Shown here piece after piece: positions 8,201-15,620 of a DNA stretch of 21,529 nt. The notes under the pieces were generated by a model. That model was not told the origin of the DNA, did not search any database, and worked only from the letters and a program-made list of their open reading frames with translations. This DNA is from Anammoximicrobium sp032229885. GTDB taxonomy: Bacteria; Planctomycetota; Planctomycetia; Pirellulales; Pirellulaceae. The stretch is from positions 1 through 21,529 of the forward strand of contig JAVYAJ010000424.1 in the NCBI GenBank assembly GCA_032229885.1. The letters run 5' to 3'. The translations under genes and the position numbers were made by a program. Position 1 is the stretch's first letter; every line of letters starts with the position of its first letter.

Positions 8201-8612
8201 TCCGCCAGCCGAAGGGAAATCCCAACTCGAGGCCATAGGTGCGGGCGATCTGAGCGAACAGGCTGTCGAGCGTGCTGACGCGCAGGCGGTGCAGCGAACG
8301 CATCAGCGTTTGCAGCGTCGTCAGACACGCGGCCCGGCTCCAGTCGTGGCCGCCGGTAAAACCGGCCAGCTCGCGCAGGCTGTCGGCGTCGTCCGCCGCG
8401 GCGGCCAGTCGTCCGATAACGCGGTCCAGGATCTCGCCCGCGGCCTTGCGCGTGAACGTCGTTGCCAGCACGGACTCGCAGGGCACGCCTTGCCGGACCA
8501 GCGTCAAGAACCGGTTCGAGAGTTGGAACGTCTTGCCGGTTCCGGCCGAGGCGCGAATGAGCAAGTTCTCCAGCGTCGGTGCACGCGACGAGTGATTCAT
8601 GGGTTCGTCCAT
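5259..8612 (-). CDS. addA: AddA-type UvrD/RecB-like helicase-nuclease
   Basis: A 1117-aa ATP-dependent DNA helicase with a C-terminal RecB-family nuclease, expected to process double-strand breaks for recombination. Helicase motifs: ASAGTGKT (21-28, Walker A), TTFTRKAAGE (51-60, Ia), LLLDEFQDTSPQQW (357-370, II), VGDVKQAIYGWRGG (416-429, III), NVSFRS (450-455, IV), VMTIHQAKGLQFD (705-717, V) and LYVAVTRA (784-791, VI). Nuclease residues: H917 in GQLVHAWFE, D1040 in GFIDRL, D1058/K1060 in IDFKTD, and QxxxY (Q1082/Y1086). Size and both domains fit AddA rather than plain UvrD. A Gly/Ser/Ala/Arg-rich insert (382-409) between motifs II and III is encoded by 18-bp repeats. The last codons lie in the GATC repeat. 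No addB partner is adjacent. The ATG at 8612 has no strong Shine-Dalgarno; a second ATG is at 8600. Confidence 0.9.
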   Translation of the reverse strand: MDEPMNHSSRAPTLENLLIRASAGTGKTFQLSNRFLTLVRQGVPCESVLATTFTRKAAGEILDRVIGRLAAAADDADSLRELAGFTGGHDWSRAACLTTLQTLMRSLHRLRVSTLDSLFAQIARTYGLELGFPFGWRIVEDLHDQQLRRRAIDAVLAEGDESKLRTLVHLLTKGEASRGISQLIHDSVKDMYDLFQETSAEAWRQTPRSKPLEATELRDLLDALQAADGLDKRMATARDDDVARAQQGAWAEFLSKGLAAKIAQDEPVYYKKPIPETLVSLYRRLLEHVRAELVGRVAAQTEATYALLEMFHAEYQRLKTEHRALRFEDVTRRLAGVGHAVHLQGLSFRLDSRVDHLLLDEFQDTSPQQWRVIQPWAERVTGGSPGPASARGSAGSRESAGSPGSAARRDTSFFCVGDVKQAIYGWRGGEAAIFDAIDRQLPGLTQREMNVSFRSALPVIDTVNRIFTRLGEPAKLAIELGRTAAGVAQWTHNFGPHDTQRRQLGGYAELVAAPAADEGQSQWETTLGYAAQRIADLASRAPGHSIGVLMRQNKGVARVIHELGRLGVAASEEGGNPLSDSAAVSVVLSALRLADHPGDTIARFHLATSPLAATLTLTDHADDAAARCAAFGIRQDLARDGYGAVVQRWAHALASHCTRRDLSRLEQLIDSAYDYEPIATLRASDFVAYVQSTRVPDPIPADVRVMTIHQAKGLQFDAVFLPELEASLVGQHPAVVVERLDVTGPVIRVCRYAAAEIQRLMPAAFREMFEAATARDVNESLCVLYVAVTRAIHALYMIIPPSTHSERKIPSTMAGLLRATLTDDQRAEPATVLYAHGDPAWFRTDAGGAPRAETGAKAEKARLDKPITVRLAPLTNGRQRGWERARPSGLEGGSTVSLEHLFSSSRSAAFARGQLVHAWFEQVHWLEDGPPDLDRLRAVARELLATELTVDRDPTDELAAGRDPAAGIDLTDELTRFQERLTSPPIADVLSRRRYADLNQVGFSPAAREQIGARPLRAVVQNERGFAIRDGAQLLTGFIDRLVLLEDQGRVVAAEVIDFKTDVFDADDSRQRAAKVAFYTPQVQAYRRAVSQLIHCPPERIAALLLFVEAGLVVPIK
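7391..7461 (+). repeat. In-frame 18-bp minisatellite within addA
   Basis: Units at 7391-7407 (17 bp), 7408-7425, 7426-7443 and 7444-7461 share the pattern GAaCcGGCCGATcCGCGC. The two central units differ at one base. Read on the minus strand, they encode the low-complexity Ala/Gly/Ser/Arg insert of the helicase. Most units are a multiple of three, so copy-number change would keep frame. Confidence 0.8.
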
Positions 8613-8651
8613 TCTGTCTGAGCTGCGTTCCGGCGTACGGCGGCAGGGCTG

Positions 8652-8657
8652 ATTATA
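8652..8657 (-). promoter_or_regulatory. Candidate -10 box for addA
   Basis: TATAAT reads on the minus strand (ATTATA on plus), about 40 bases before the helicase ATG, which would give a leader of roughly 30 bases. No good -35 hexamer is visible at 16-18 bases upstream. It would allow addA transcription independent of lptD, 210 bases upstream. Moderate to weak. Confidence 0.35.
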
Positions 8658-8822
8658 CGCATTCGCGCTGCGCCGCGTAGCGTCGGCACTCGATGACGGC
8701 TCACCCGTCGCGGGGGGTGGCGAGGGTTCGGATGTGCCGCGCGGCGAGCCGGTTTTTTTGACGGCCTATCGGCTCAGACCCACTACGACGCTCGCCCGGT
8801 GTCGTCGGTGGGTGGACGCCGG

Positions 8823-11800
8823 CTATTCCAACCCGAATGCTCCCGCAGGCGGAATGGGTACGCCGCCGATGTTGGCCAGTCGTCCGGCCAGGAAGCGCGG
8901 TTCGATGGCGAAGAATGCGCCGATATTGTCGCGGCTGTGATCGACGTTGATGCCGGCACGGACCAACAGCGACTCGCCGATTCGCGTCACGCCCAGCCGC
9001 TCGCCGTTGCTGTAGCTGTCCCTGAAATCCAGGAAACCGGCGGCGTTCAGAATCCACTTTTCGCTCAGTCGATAGTTGACGGCCACGTTCAACAGGCGGG
9101 CCGAGAACGGGCCCTCGACGGTGCGAAAGCCGACGTATACATCGCCTTGTTGCGGCCGTGTCATCATTGCCCCGACCGACGCGGTCTGGAGGCCGTCGGG
9201 AAAGAAGTCGAAAAAGCCATCCGACAAGAGCGAGACCCGATCGCCCACGCGCCAACTGAAGTCATAGTTGACTAAGCCCAGCAGCTCGCCGAAGTTGTCG
9301 CGATCTTGCTTGGGAAAGAACGACCCTTCGACGTCAAGCGTCATCCAATCGACGACGCGTTCCTGGCCGACTTGCCCGCGTTTGGTCTGCAGCCGTTGAT
9401 GCAGGCCGATCTGCGCCACGGCCAGGTCGTCGGCGATTTCACTGATCGGCCCCGTGACGTGGTTTTGCAGGCCGCCGCGCAGCGCGTAATTCGCGGACGA
9501 AAAAGCCGGCGGCAGGCCAGCCGTTCCGCCGTATAGGTTCTGAATGAATCGCCGCTGGAAATGTTCGGTGGAATCGTCGTCCAGCGGACTGTACAGCGGC
9601 AGCCGCGTATAGTCTCGATTGGCGTCCGCCCAGAAGAAATCGGCGTCGAGGACGACCTTGTGCGCCAGGCCGTTCAGGTTCCACAGCGTGCTTTGCACGG
9701 CCGGATTGACCGACCACAACGGCAAGCTGCCGCGCAGGCCGGCCTGGCCATACAGCCGCGTGACTTCGGCCCCATCGATGTCTTCGTGCCAATACGCGGC
9801 CTCGCCCAGAACATAGGGCGCCAGCTTGAACGGCCCCAGTGGCATCGGCAGGCTCAGCTCCTGCCGCGTGGCGGTGACCAGGCCCTCGCGCTTGCCGTAC
9901 TGCGCGACGCCATCCCACTCCCAAGGCAGCGGCGCTTGGCCGGGTTCGAGCGGCGGAGGCGGCAGGCGGGCGGTCTTGAAACGCTCATAACCCACGTTGG
10001 AATGCGCCTGCCAAGTAAATAGGCCCAAAATGTCCTGCCCGAGCAAGAAATGGTCGAACCGCGGCAGGCTTTCCGTCTGCGAAAAGAATTCGTTCAACCG
10101 CGCGTCGGCGGTGATGCTCCAACTGCTGTTCGCCAGGTACCGTTTGAACTCGAGGCCCGTGATCTGGTCCTTGGCCTCGTCCCACTCGCGCTCGTAATAC
10201 TGCTCCAAAAAATTGTTGTCCGTGACCCAGCCCAACTCGGCGGTGAACTGATATCCCGCGGCCAGGTCCTGGCGATGCCGCCAATACATTCGGCCGCGTT
10301 CGTCTGTCGTCGGCGCGACGTCCAGCCGATCGCGCCCCAGGTTATCGTGGCCTCGGTCCAGGATCCCCCACACGTCGAACATCCCGGTCGTGTGGCCAGG
10401 AATCGCCAGAAATCCGGGACGATCGTACCGCATCTGAGTCCCCAGCGCGGGGCCTCGGTCGCTGAGATAGTCGGTCGATAGCGACCATTTCGTTCCCTCT
10501 GGCGGGGCTCGGATTCCCAGCAGTTGATACATATCCCAATCGATCATGGCCTGGGTTCCGAACACGCGGTCGTGCTTGAGCCGCAGCCCATCGACATAGA
10601 AGTTGGGCTTGGCCAGGTCGGTCGCCATCAGCGGCCAATACAGGACGGGCATCCCGGTCAGGAACAGGAAATTGTTGCGGGCGGTCGCCAGGTATCGATG
10701 CTCGACGGCCGGCTCGCCCGTCTCCGGATCGACCAGGAACTGGCCGGTCAGCGGATCGCGTCGCGGCAACTGGGTGTCTCGAAACGACACCTCGCCGGCT
10801 TGCAGCCAGTAGCGTGGGACGCCGATCCGGCTCGATGTCACGGCGCCGTTCAGCGCGCGAAAGTTGTATTGGTCCACCTGCTGGAGCACTTCGGCCTTCA
10901 GCCGGATCAGGCCTTGGTAGCCGGGCGCGGGCGTCAAAACCTCGGCGTTCAGCACCACGCCGCTCTGCTGTCGGACGTTGTAGTACATCCGTTCGGCGTA
11001 GATCACGCGATCGCCCAGGCGAAAGACGATGTTGCCCTCGAGATAGAATTCCAACGGCGCATCTTTGGGCTGTATCTTTTCGCCGCTCGATTGGCCGGTC
11101 AAATCCAGTGAATCTAGGCTCGAGGTCCAGATCACGATGCGATCGGTCTCGATATCGATTTTGCCGTCCGGCAATCCGGGCAGGTTTTCGATCCCGGAGA
11201 CGACGACATTGACGCCCGAGGTGACGGCGGCGATCAATTCGCTGCCATCGGGGCTGGGGAAGACGCGGCCCTGCATCCGGACATTGCTTCGCGAGCGGAT
11301 TACGATCCGCCGCACCGCGGGCGCGGCGTTGGGCTGTGGCGTCGGCTGGGGCGCAGGCAATATTTCGGGCGTCGGCCACGGCGTCGGAGCTGCGTTCGGC
11401 GACGACCAAGGGACGGCGGTCGGCGGCGACGGCGGCGGCGCGGGGCCGGGCGTCGGCGTCAGCGGCCCAGGGCCGGGGGCGGGCGACCACTCGACGCCGG
11501 GCGGCGACGGCGGAGGCGGCGGCACCCAGCCGGGTAGACGAGGGGAATGCTGGGCCAGCCGGACCGCGCCGCCGCTGTCGGCCTCGCGCGAGTCCCTTCC
11601 TCGTTCGTAGATGGCCGGTTTGACCGCCGGTTCCAGTTCCGTGCTGGGCGCTTCGACGCGAATCTCCGTCGAAGTGTAGAAGCGTCCGAACCATCGTTCG
11701 GCGCGGACCATGTCGACGCCGCGGCCCGCTGGGCGATGCAGCGAACCGACGTGACTCGAGGCGACCTCGACATCTCCTTCCAGGTACGCCAGTACATAGC

Positions 11801-12266
11801 CCAGTTGCCCGTTCCAACTGTCCGGACGTTTGACCCACACGACGGCCTGTGCGCTGCGCGTCGCCAAGTTTGCTTGGCTGATCCGGCAATCGCCGCGCAG
11901 CACCCAGACCTGGTATTCGCCTTCATGCCACCAGTTGGCCTGCTCGGCGCGGACGTGAATCTCTGCGCTCTCGCTCGGCCTGGGCAGGGCCACCTCGGCA
12001 CTGCGCGCAATCAAGCCGTTGGTGAAACCAACGATCAGCGCCACGAGACCGACGACGACGGCCCGCCTGCCCAGCCGGTGCGCAACGATATCGGCAGCGC
12101 GAGGCACCTTCGCTGCGCGCACCGGCGAGCCGTGCGTAAAACGGGCGGGCGGCTTGAGTGTCAAGGCATCCTTGCCTGTTTCAAGATCTACATGGTCGGC
12201 CCTGCCTGCATTGCCTGCAACGCGGGCGCCGCGACAAGATTTCGGCCGCGATAAAAGACGAGGCAC
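8823..12266 (-). CDS. lptD: LptD-like outer-membrane LPS-assembly protein
   Basis: Expected to be the outer-membrane barrel that inserts lipopolysaccharide, fed by a periplasmic Lpt bridge. The frame encodes 1147 aa, larger than E. coli LptD (~780). Numbered from the GTG at 12266, a hydrophobic export segment lies at 69-90 after an unusually long basic leader. A first OstA-like region covers ~103-205 (HVRAEQANWW, YLEGDVEV), then a proline-rich linker at ~249-316. A second OstA-like region spans ~325-500 (LEFYLEGNIVFRLGDRVIYAERMYYN). The rest alternates aromatic beta-strand pattern typical of a barrel. The start is uncertain: a good promoter lies only ~12 bases before the GTG, and in-frame TTG (12164) or GTG (12107) starts nearer the signal are possible. 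It is divergent from lnt. The family assignment rests on domain layout, not on key residues. Confidence 0.82.
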   Translation of the reverse strand: MPRLLSRPKSCRGARVAGNAGRADHVDLETGKDALTLKPPARFTHGSPVRAAKVPRAADIVAHRLGRRAVVVGLVALIVGFTNGLIARSAEVALPRPSESAEIHVRAEQANWWHEGEYQVWVLRGDCRISQANLATRSAQAVVWVKRPDSWNGQLGYVLAYLEGDVEVASSHVGSLHRPAGRGVDMVRAERWFGRFYTSTEIRVEAPSTELEPAVKPAIYERGRDSREADSGGAVRLAQHSPRLPGWVPPPPPSPPGVEWSPAPGPGPLTPTPGPAPPPSPPTAVPWSSPNAAPTPWPTPEILPAPQPTPQPNAAPAVRRIVIRSRSNVRMQGRVFPSPDGSELIAAVTSGVNVVVSGIENLPGLPDGKIDIETDRIVIWTSSLDSLDLTGQSSGEKIQPKDAPLEFYLEGNIVFRLGDRVIYAERMYYNVRQQSGVVLNAEVLTPAPGYQGLIRLKAEVLQQVDQYNFRALNGAVTSSRIGVPRYWLQAGEVSFRDTQLPRRDPLTGQFLVDPETGEPAVEHRYLATARNNFLFLTGMPVLYWPLMATDLAKPNFYVDGLRLKHDRVFGTQAMIDWDMYQLLGIRAPPEGTKWSLSTDYLSDRGPALGTQMRYDRPGFLAIPGHTTGMFDVWGILDRGHDNLGRDRLDVAPTTDERGRMYWRHRQDLAAGYQFTAELGWVTDNNFLEQYYEREWDEAKDQITGLEFKRYLANSSWSITADARLNEFFSQTESLPRFDHFLLGQDILGLFTWQAHSNVGYERFKTARLPPPPLEPGQAPLPWEWDGVAQYGKREGLVTATRQELSLPMPLGPFKLAPYVLGEAAYWHEDIDGAEVTRLYGQAGLRGSLPLWSVNPAVQSTLWNLNGLAHKVVLDADFFWADANRDYTRLPLYSPLDDDSTEHFQRRFIQNLYGGTAGLPPAFSSANYALRGGLQNHVTGPISEIADDLAVAQIGLHQRLQTKRGQVGQERVVDWMTLDVEGSFFPKQDRDNFGELLGLVNYDFSWRVGDRVSLLSDGFFDFFPDGLQTASVGAMMTRPQQGDVYVGFRTVEGPFSARLLNVAVNYRLSEKWILNAAGFLDFRDSYSNGERLGVTRIGESLLVRAGINVDHSRDNIGAFFAIEPRFLAGRLANIGGVPIPPAGAFGLE

Positions 12267-12284
12267 AACGTCCGTCGAAGCCGG

Positions 12285-12313
12285 ATTATAGGTATGCGAA
12301 CCATCCGCGGCAA
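12285..12313 (-). promoter_or_regulatory. Sigma70-like promoter for lptD
   Basis: On the minus strand, TTGCCG (12308-12313), a 17-base spacer, then a perfect TATAAT (12285-12290). Transcription would start near 12278, leaving about 12 bases before the GTG at 12266. That either means a very short leader or argues for a downstream start codon. Confidence 0.6.
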
Positions 12314-12551
12314 GGCAGATCGGCCATCAGGAAAACTGAATGTAGTGTTGCGGACCCAGTGGTTGATTAGTCTGTGGAGCTAGGTGTCTGGGCTGTTCGA
12401 GACGCCGCGAACGATGCACGCTAATGCGAAGGCGGGCATGACCCGGCGAACGTCAAACGCGTCGTGGGGACTAGACATCGGCGCAAGCGCGACCACCAAC
12501 CCGCGGGAAGCCTGTGCCTTTGATCGTCGGTTTCGACACCTGCAATTGGGC

Positions 12552-12581
12552 CTGACTCGGATGGAGCTGGTGAGGTACAAT
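12552..12581 (+). promoter_or_regulatory. Candidate sigma70-like promoter for lnt
   Basis: CTGACT (12552-12557, four matches to TTGACA), an 18-base spacer, then TACAAT (12576-12581, five matches to TATAAT). This predicts a start near 12588 and a leader of ~30 bases containing the GGAGG site of lnt. Confidence 0.45.
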
Positions 12582-12619
12582 CGCGGCCACCGGAACGGCG
12601 GACGGCCGGAGGTCGCGCG

Positions 12620-14497
12620 ATGCCAGTGCGCCGTGGGCGTCTGGCGGCGATCCGCCGTAAATCTTGCCGAACTCGTACCGTGAATCATCGCCATCGACGT
12701 TGGAGGATCGTTCCCCTGCTAGCGAGTCATCGCCGCGACATCGCGACCGTGGCCCCCCGGCGGCCGAGCGACGCTTCGGCTCGGGGAGCGAAAACGCCCT
12801 CGGAGACGTGGCGCTCGGCCTGCGGGTGGTCGCTGCTGAGCGGATTGCTGCTGTGGGCGGCCTTTGCCCCGCTGGCTTGGTGGCCCTTGGCTTGGATTGC
12901 GCCGGTCGGTTGGTTGATCTTGGTGCGAGCCGAGCGCTTGCCGGGACGCCGGCCCTACCTGGCGATGGCGGTCGCCGCCCTGTTGCACTGGCTGGCGGTC
13001 CTGCAAGGCATTCGCCTTGCTCACCCGGCGCTTTACGTGGGCTGGTTCGCGCTGTCCGCGTACCTCGCTGCCTATCTCGTATTGTTCGTGGCCCTGAGCC
13101 GCGTGGCGGTTCACCTCGGTCGCGTCCCTCTACGGCTGGCGGCGCCGACAGTGTGGACGGGGTTAGAGTGGGTGCGAGGTCACGCCATCACGGGATTCTC
13201 GATGGCCCTGTTGGGGCACACTCAGACGTCGCGCACCGCGCTGCTACAGATCGCCGACACCTTCGGCGCTTACGGCGTGAGCTTTGTAGTCATGTTCGTG
13301 GCGGCCTGTATCTGCGAGATGTTGCCGTGGGGGCCGCGCGCCGCGACGGCGCAGGGGCGATGGCGGAACGTCGGGCCAGCCATTTCCGCGGCCTTGATGT
13401 TGACTGTCGTAACCGGCTATGGAGTCTATCGCCAGCGTTCGACGGACCCGAGCGGTTCAGCTCGTCCGCCGTTGCGCGTGGCCTTGATTCAGGGCTCGTT
13501 CGATACGATCTTCGAGTTCGATCCCCAGCGCGACCGACGCGTCTTTCAGCGTTATCGCGAGCTGACCGAGCAGGCGATTGCCGACCATCCCGATGTGCAA
13601 CTGGTGGTGTGGCCCGAATCCATGTTCAGCGGCGACCTCGGCGAGCTCCTCGTCGACGCGCCGATCGGCGTGCCCGCCGGCCTGCCAATTTCCGCGGACG
13701 AATACCGCCTGCGGGTTCAGGCCCAGGCCGAGGCGTTCGCATACAAAGTCCAGCAGATCGCACGGCAAATGAATGTCCGCAGCCGCGCGACGGGGGCGGC
13801 CGATGATCCAGGCGTCTACGCGATCGTAGGAACCGAGACCGCGCGTCTGCGCGAGGCGCGAATGCAGCGTTACAACACGGCCTTGTGCATCGGGCCTTCC
13901 GGGCGCATCGAGGGCCGTTATTACAAGATGCACCGCGTGATGTTTGGCGAGTACATCCCTTGGGGCGACCGTTTCCCCGTGCTCTATCGGCTGACCCCCA
14001 TGACGCTCGGCCTGGAGGCGGGACACGAGCCATCTTCGTTCCGTGTCGCGAATTGGATTCTGGCGCCCAGCGTCTGTTTCGAAAGCACCGTGCCGCACCT
14101 GATTCGACGCCAAGTCCGGACGCTGCGCGAGCGCGGCACGGCGCCGAATGCCCTGGTGAATGTTACAAACGACGGTTGGTTCTGGGGATCCGGCATCTTG
14201 GATCTGCAGCTAGCCTGCGCCGTTTTCCGGGCAATCGAGAATCGGCTGCCATTACTCGTCGCCGCCAATACCGGAATCTCAGCGATAATCGACAGCAACG
14301 GCCGAATTCAACAGCAGGCGGGGCGTCGTGCGGAGGCGATCTTGTACGGCGAGATCCGCGCGGCGGACCGTTCCAGCTGGTATCAGCGGATCGGCGATGC
14401 TCCGGTGATCGCCTGCGCCGTTTTCTGCCTAGTCATGGCCATATTCGGCTTGAGGACGCGTCCGACGCGGAATAAAGCGGAACGGCCGGATCGATAG
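12620..14497 (+). CDS. lnt: Apolipoprotein N-acyltransferase
   Basis: Inner-membrane enzyme that adds the third acyl chain to the N-terminal cysteine of lipoproteins, using phospholipid as donor. It has 625 aa against 512 in E. coli. After an arginine-rich N-terminal extension of ~65 residues come about six to seven membrane helices (~70-270), then a periplasmic nitrilase-fold domain (~285-580) and a final helix (~594-611). The catalytic triad is visible: E333 in VVWPESMF, K436 in RYYKMHRVMFGEYIPWG, and C486 in APSVCFEST. VNVTNDGWFW and RAIENRLPLLVAANTG are also typical. The E-to-K spacing (103) is longer than in E. coli (68), while K-to-C (50) is normal. The ATG at 12620 is chosen because GGAGG sits seven bases upstream; a GTG at 12680 is an alternative. 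Divergent from lptD, so lipoprotein and LPS export genes are paired. Confidence 0.94.
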   Translation: MPVRRGRLAAIRRKSCRTRTVNHRHRRWRIVPLLASHRRDIATVAPRRPSDASARGAKTPSETWRSACGWSLLSGLLLWAAFAPLAWWPLAWIAPVGWLILVRAERLPGRRPYLAMAVAALLHWLAVLQGIRLAHPALYVGWFALSAYLAAYLVLFVALSRVAVHLGRVPLRLAAPTVWTGLEWVRGHAITGFSMALLGHTQTSRTALLQIADTFGAYGVSFVVMFVAACICEMLPWGPRAATAQGRWRNVGPAISAALMLTVVTGYGVYRQRSTDPSGSARPPLRVALIQGSFDTIFEFDPQRDRRVFQRYRELTEQAIADHPDVQLVVWPESMFSGDLGELLVDAPIGVPAGLPISADEYRLRVQAQAEAFAYKVQQIARQMNVRSRATGAADDPGVYAIVGTETARLREARMQRYNTALCIGPSGRIEGRYYKMHRVMFGEYIPWGDRFPVLYRLTPMTLGLEAGHEPSSFRVANWILAPSVCFESTVPHLIRRQVRTLRERGTAPNALVNVTNDGWFWGSGILDLQLACAVFRAIENRLPLLVAANTGISAIIDSNGRIQQQAGRRAEAILYGEIRAADRSSWYQRIGDAPVIACAVFCLVMAIFGLRTRPTRNKAERPDR

Positions 14498-14637
14498 TAC
14501 AAATGGGCGCTGGGATCAACGCGCAGACCATTCGCCGAGTGCTCGGAACCAGCTCGGTCCGATCCGTCGTCCGCCGCGCAGATCGGGCCGCGCGGAGCCT
14601 GGTTTGCCCGGCCTTTTCCGCAAACACGGATTTAATT

Positions 14638-14652
14638 CTGGAGATTCTCCAG
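14638..14652. promoter_or_regulatory. 15-bp palindrome upstream of the 14751 promoter
   Basis: CTGGAGATTCTCCAG is a perfect palindrome around a central T, with seven-base arms. It ends 24 bases before the -35 hexamer of the adjacent promoter, so it could be an operator or activator site. The regulator is unknown. Confidence 0.45.
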
Positions 14653-14676
14653 ATTTCGCAGTTTCTTTGTGTTTCG

Positions 14677-14706
14677 TTGACAAGGCGTTTTACGTAGAAC
14701 TATACT
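14677..14706 (+). promoter_or_regulatory. Sigma70-like promoter for the coiled-coil/small membrane gene pair
   Basis: Perfect TTGACA (14677-14682), an 18-base spacer, and TATACT (14701-14706, five of six). The start would be near 14713, giving a ~38-base leader with an AGGGGG ribosome-binding site at 14739-14744, six bases before the ATG. This is the clearest promoter in the window. Confidence 0.75.
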
Positions 14707-14750
14707 AGTCTTGTTTATCCAGGCTTGAGAGTCGTTCTAGGGGGAACGTC

Positions 14751-15620
14751 ATGACGCTGCTCGGTAAAGTATTCACGGTGCTTATCTTTATCATGAGCAT
14801 CCTGTTCATGGGCTTTTCCGTGGTGGTGTTCGCCACACATCGGAACTGGAAGATGCTCGTGGATAATCCGACCGCCAGCGAGAGATATCCGTTAGGATTG
14901 AAACAGCAGCTTCAGGCCCAAGTCGAGACGAACAAGGGTTTGCGAGCCGAACTGGACACGTTGCGAAATCAGTTGGCGGTCGAAATGGCGGCGCGACGCA
15001 GCGCGTTGAGCGCCCTAGAGACCAAGCTGGCCGACGCTCAGCAGCGTTTAGCCCAGAAAGAGTCCGAGTTGTCCGGACTACAATCGGCGCAAACCGAAGC
15101 AACGGCGGCGATCAACCTGGCGGAAACCCGCTTGAAAGAACTGGTCGGCGATATCCAGAAACTGCGCGACGAGATCCGTGGCGTCCAGTCTCAGCGCGAC
15201 GAATCTTTTCAGCGTGTGGTTGACCTGACGGACAAACTTTACGCGGCGACCGGGGTCGAGCGGAATCTAAAGGAGCGCGAAGCGCAACTGATTGCCGAGA
15301 TCGGTAGATACAAACGCGTGACGGACGTGCTGGGCGTCAACCCGAACATGCCGGTTGAAACGATTGCGCCGCCGCTGGACGGGATCGTCACCGCCGTCGG
15401 AGATAAGAACTTGATCGAGGTGTCTCTGGGATCCGACGATGGTCTGCGCGTAGGACATCGAGTCGAAGTGTTTCGGGACAACAACTATTTGGGATCGGCG
15501 ATGATTCTCAAGGCCGACCCCGATCGGGCGGTTGCCCGAGTGGACGATAAATCTCAACGTGGCTTGATTAAGGTGCGTGATCGTGTCGCTACAAGACTCA
15601 CTCGGGCAGGCAATACCTAA
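14751..15620 (+). CDS. Membrane-anchored coiled-coil protein of unknown function
   Basis: I do not recognise a named family. The 289-aa product has one N-terminal membrane helix (~7-29, LIFIMSILFMGFSVVVFA), then a long heptad-rich coiled coil (~47-180, including RAELDTLRNQLA and KLADAQQRLAQKESELSGL). A compact C-terminal beta-rich region follows at ~205-280 (LIEVSLGSDDGLRVGHRVEVFRDNNYLGSAMI). That order of helix, coil and beta-domain resembles MreC-like scaffolds, and the C-terminal segment recalls small barrel domains in MreC or FlgT. This is an analogy, not an assignment. The short N-terminus before the helix suggests the bulk is periplasmic. AGGGGG six bases before the ATG fixes the start, and a strong promoter lies upstream. 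The next gene overlaps its end by 38 bases, so the two are probably translationally coupled and may work together. Confidence 0.88.
   Translation: MTLLGKVFTVLIFIMSILFMGFSVVVFATHRNWKMLVDNPTASERYPLGLKQQLQAQVETNKGLRAELDTLRNQLAVEMAARRSALSALETKLADAQQRLAQKESELSGLQSAQTEATAAINLAETRLKELVGDIQKLRDEIRGVQSQRDESFQRVVDLTDKLYAATGVERNLKEREAQLIAEIGRYKRVTDVLGVNPNMPVETIAPPLDGIVTAVGDKNLIEVSLGSDDGLRVGHRVEVFRDNNYLGSAMILKADPDRAVARVDDKSQRGLIKVRDRVATRLTRAGNT

Larger units (their letters stand above)
12267..12619. promoter_or_regulatory. Divergent lptD/lnt intergenic region
   Basis: A 353-base spacer separates the LptD-like and Lnt genes. It carries candidate promoters at both ends: TATAAT toward lptD at 12285-12290 and TACAAT toward lnt at 12576-12581. 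The central ~240 bases show no gene, repeat or convincing operator. Short open frames on both strands here look like GC-rich shadows. Confidence 0.6.

Noticed and set aside
6798..8621. A 607-residue open frame antisense to addA
   Set aside because: It lies wholly opposite a gene with all helicase and nuclease motifs. Long antisense frames are expected at this GC content, and its protein is low-complexity with no motif.
8735..8759. Plus-strand terminator with T7 run near 8753
   Set aside because: The preceding stem is only about four base pairs and no plus-strand gene ends there; both neighbouring genes are on the minus strand.
10342..11889. A 515-residue minus-strand frame inside lptD
   Set aside because: It is a same-strand frame shadow rich in Arg and Pro; the lptD frame has the OstA and barrel pattern.
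12384..12683. A plus-strand gene between lptD and lnt
   Set aside because: No ribosome site or domain; it overlaps the lnt promoter and start, and a matching antisense frame exists, as expected from GC bias.
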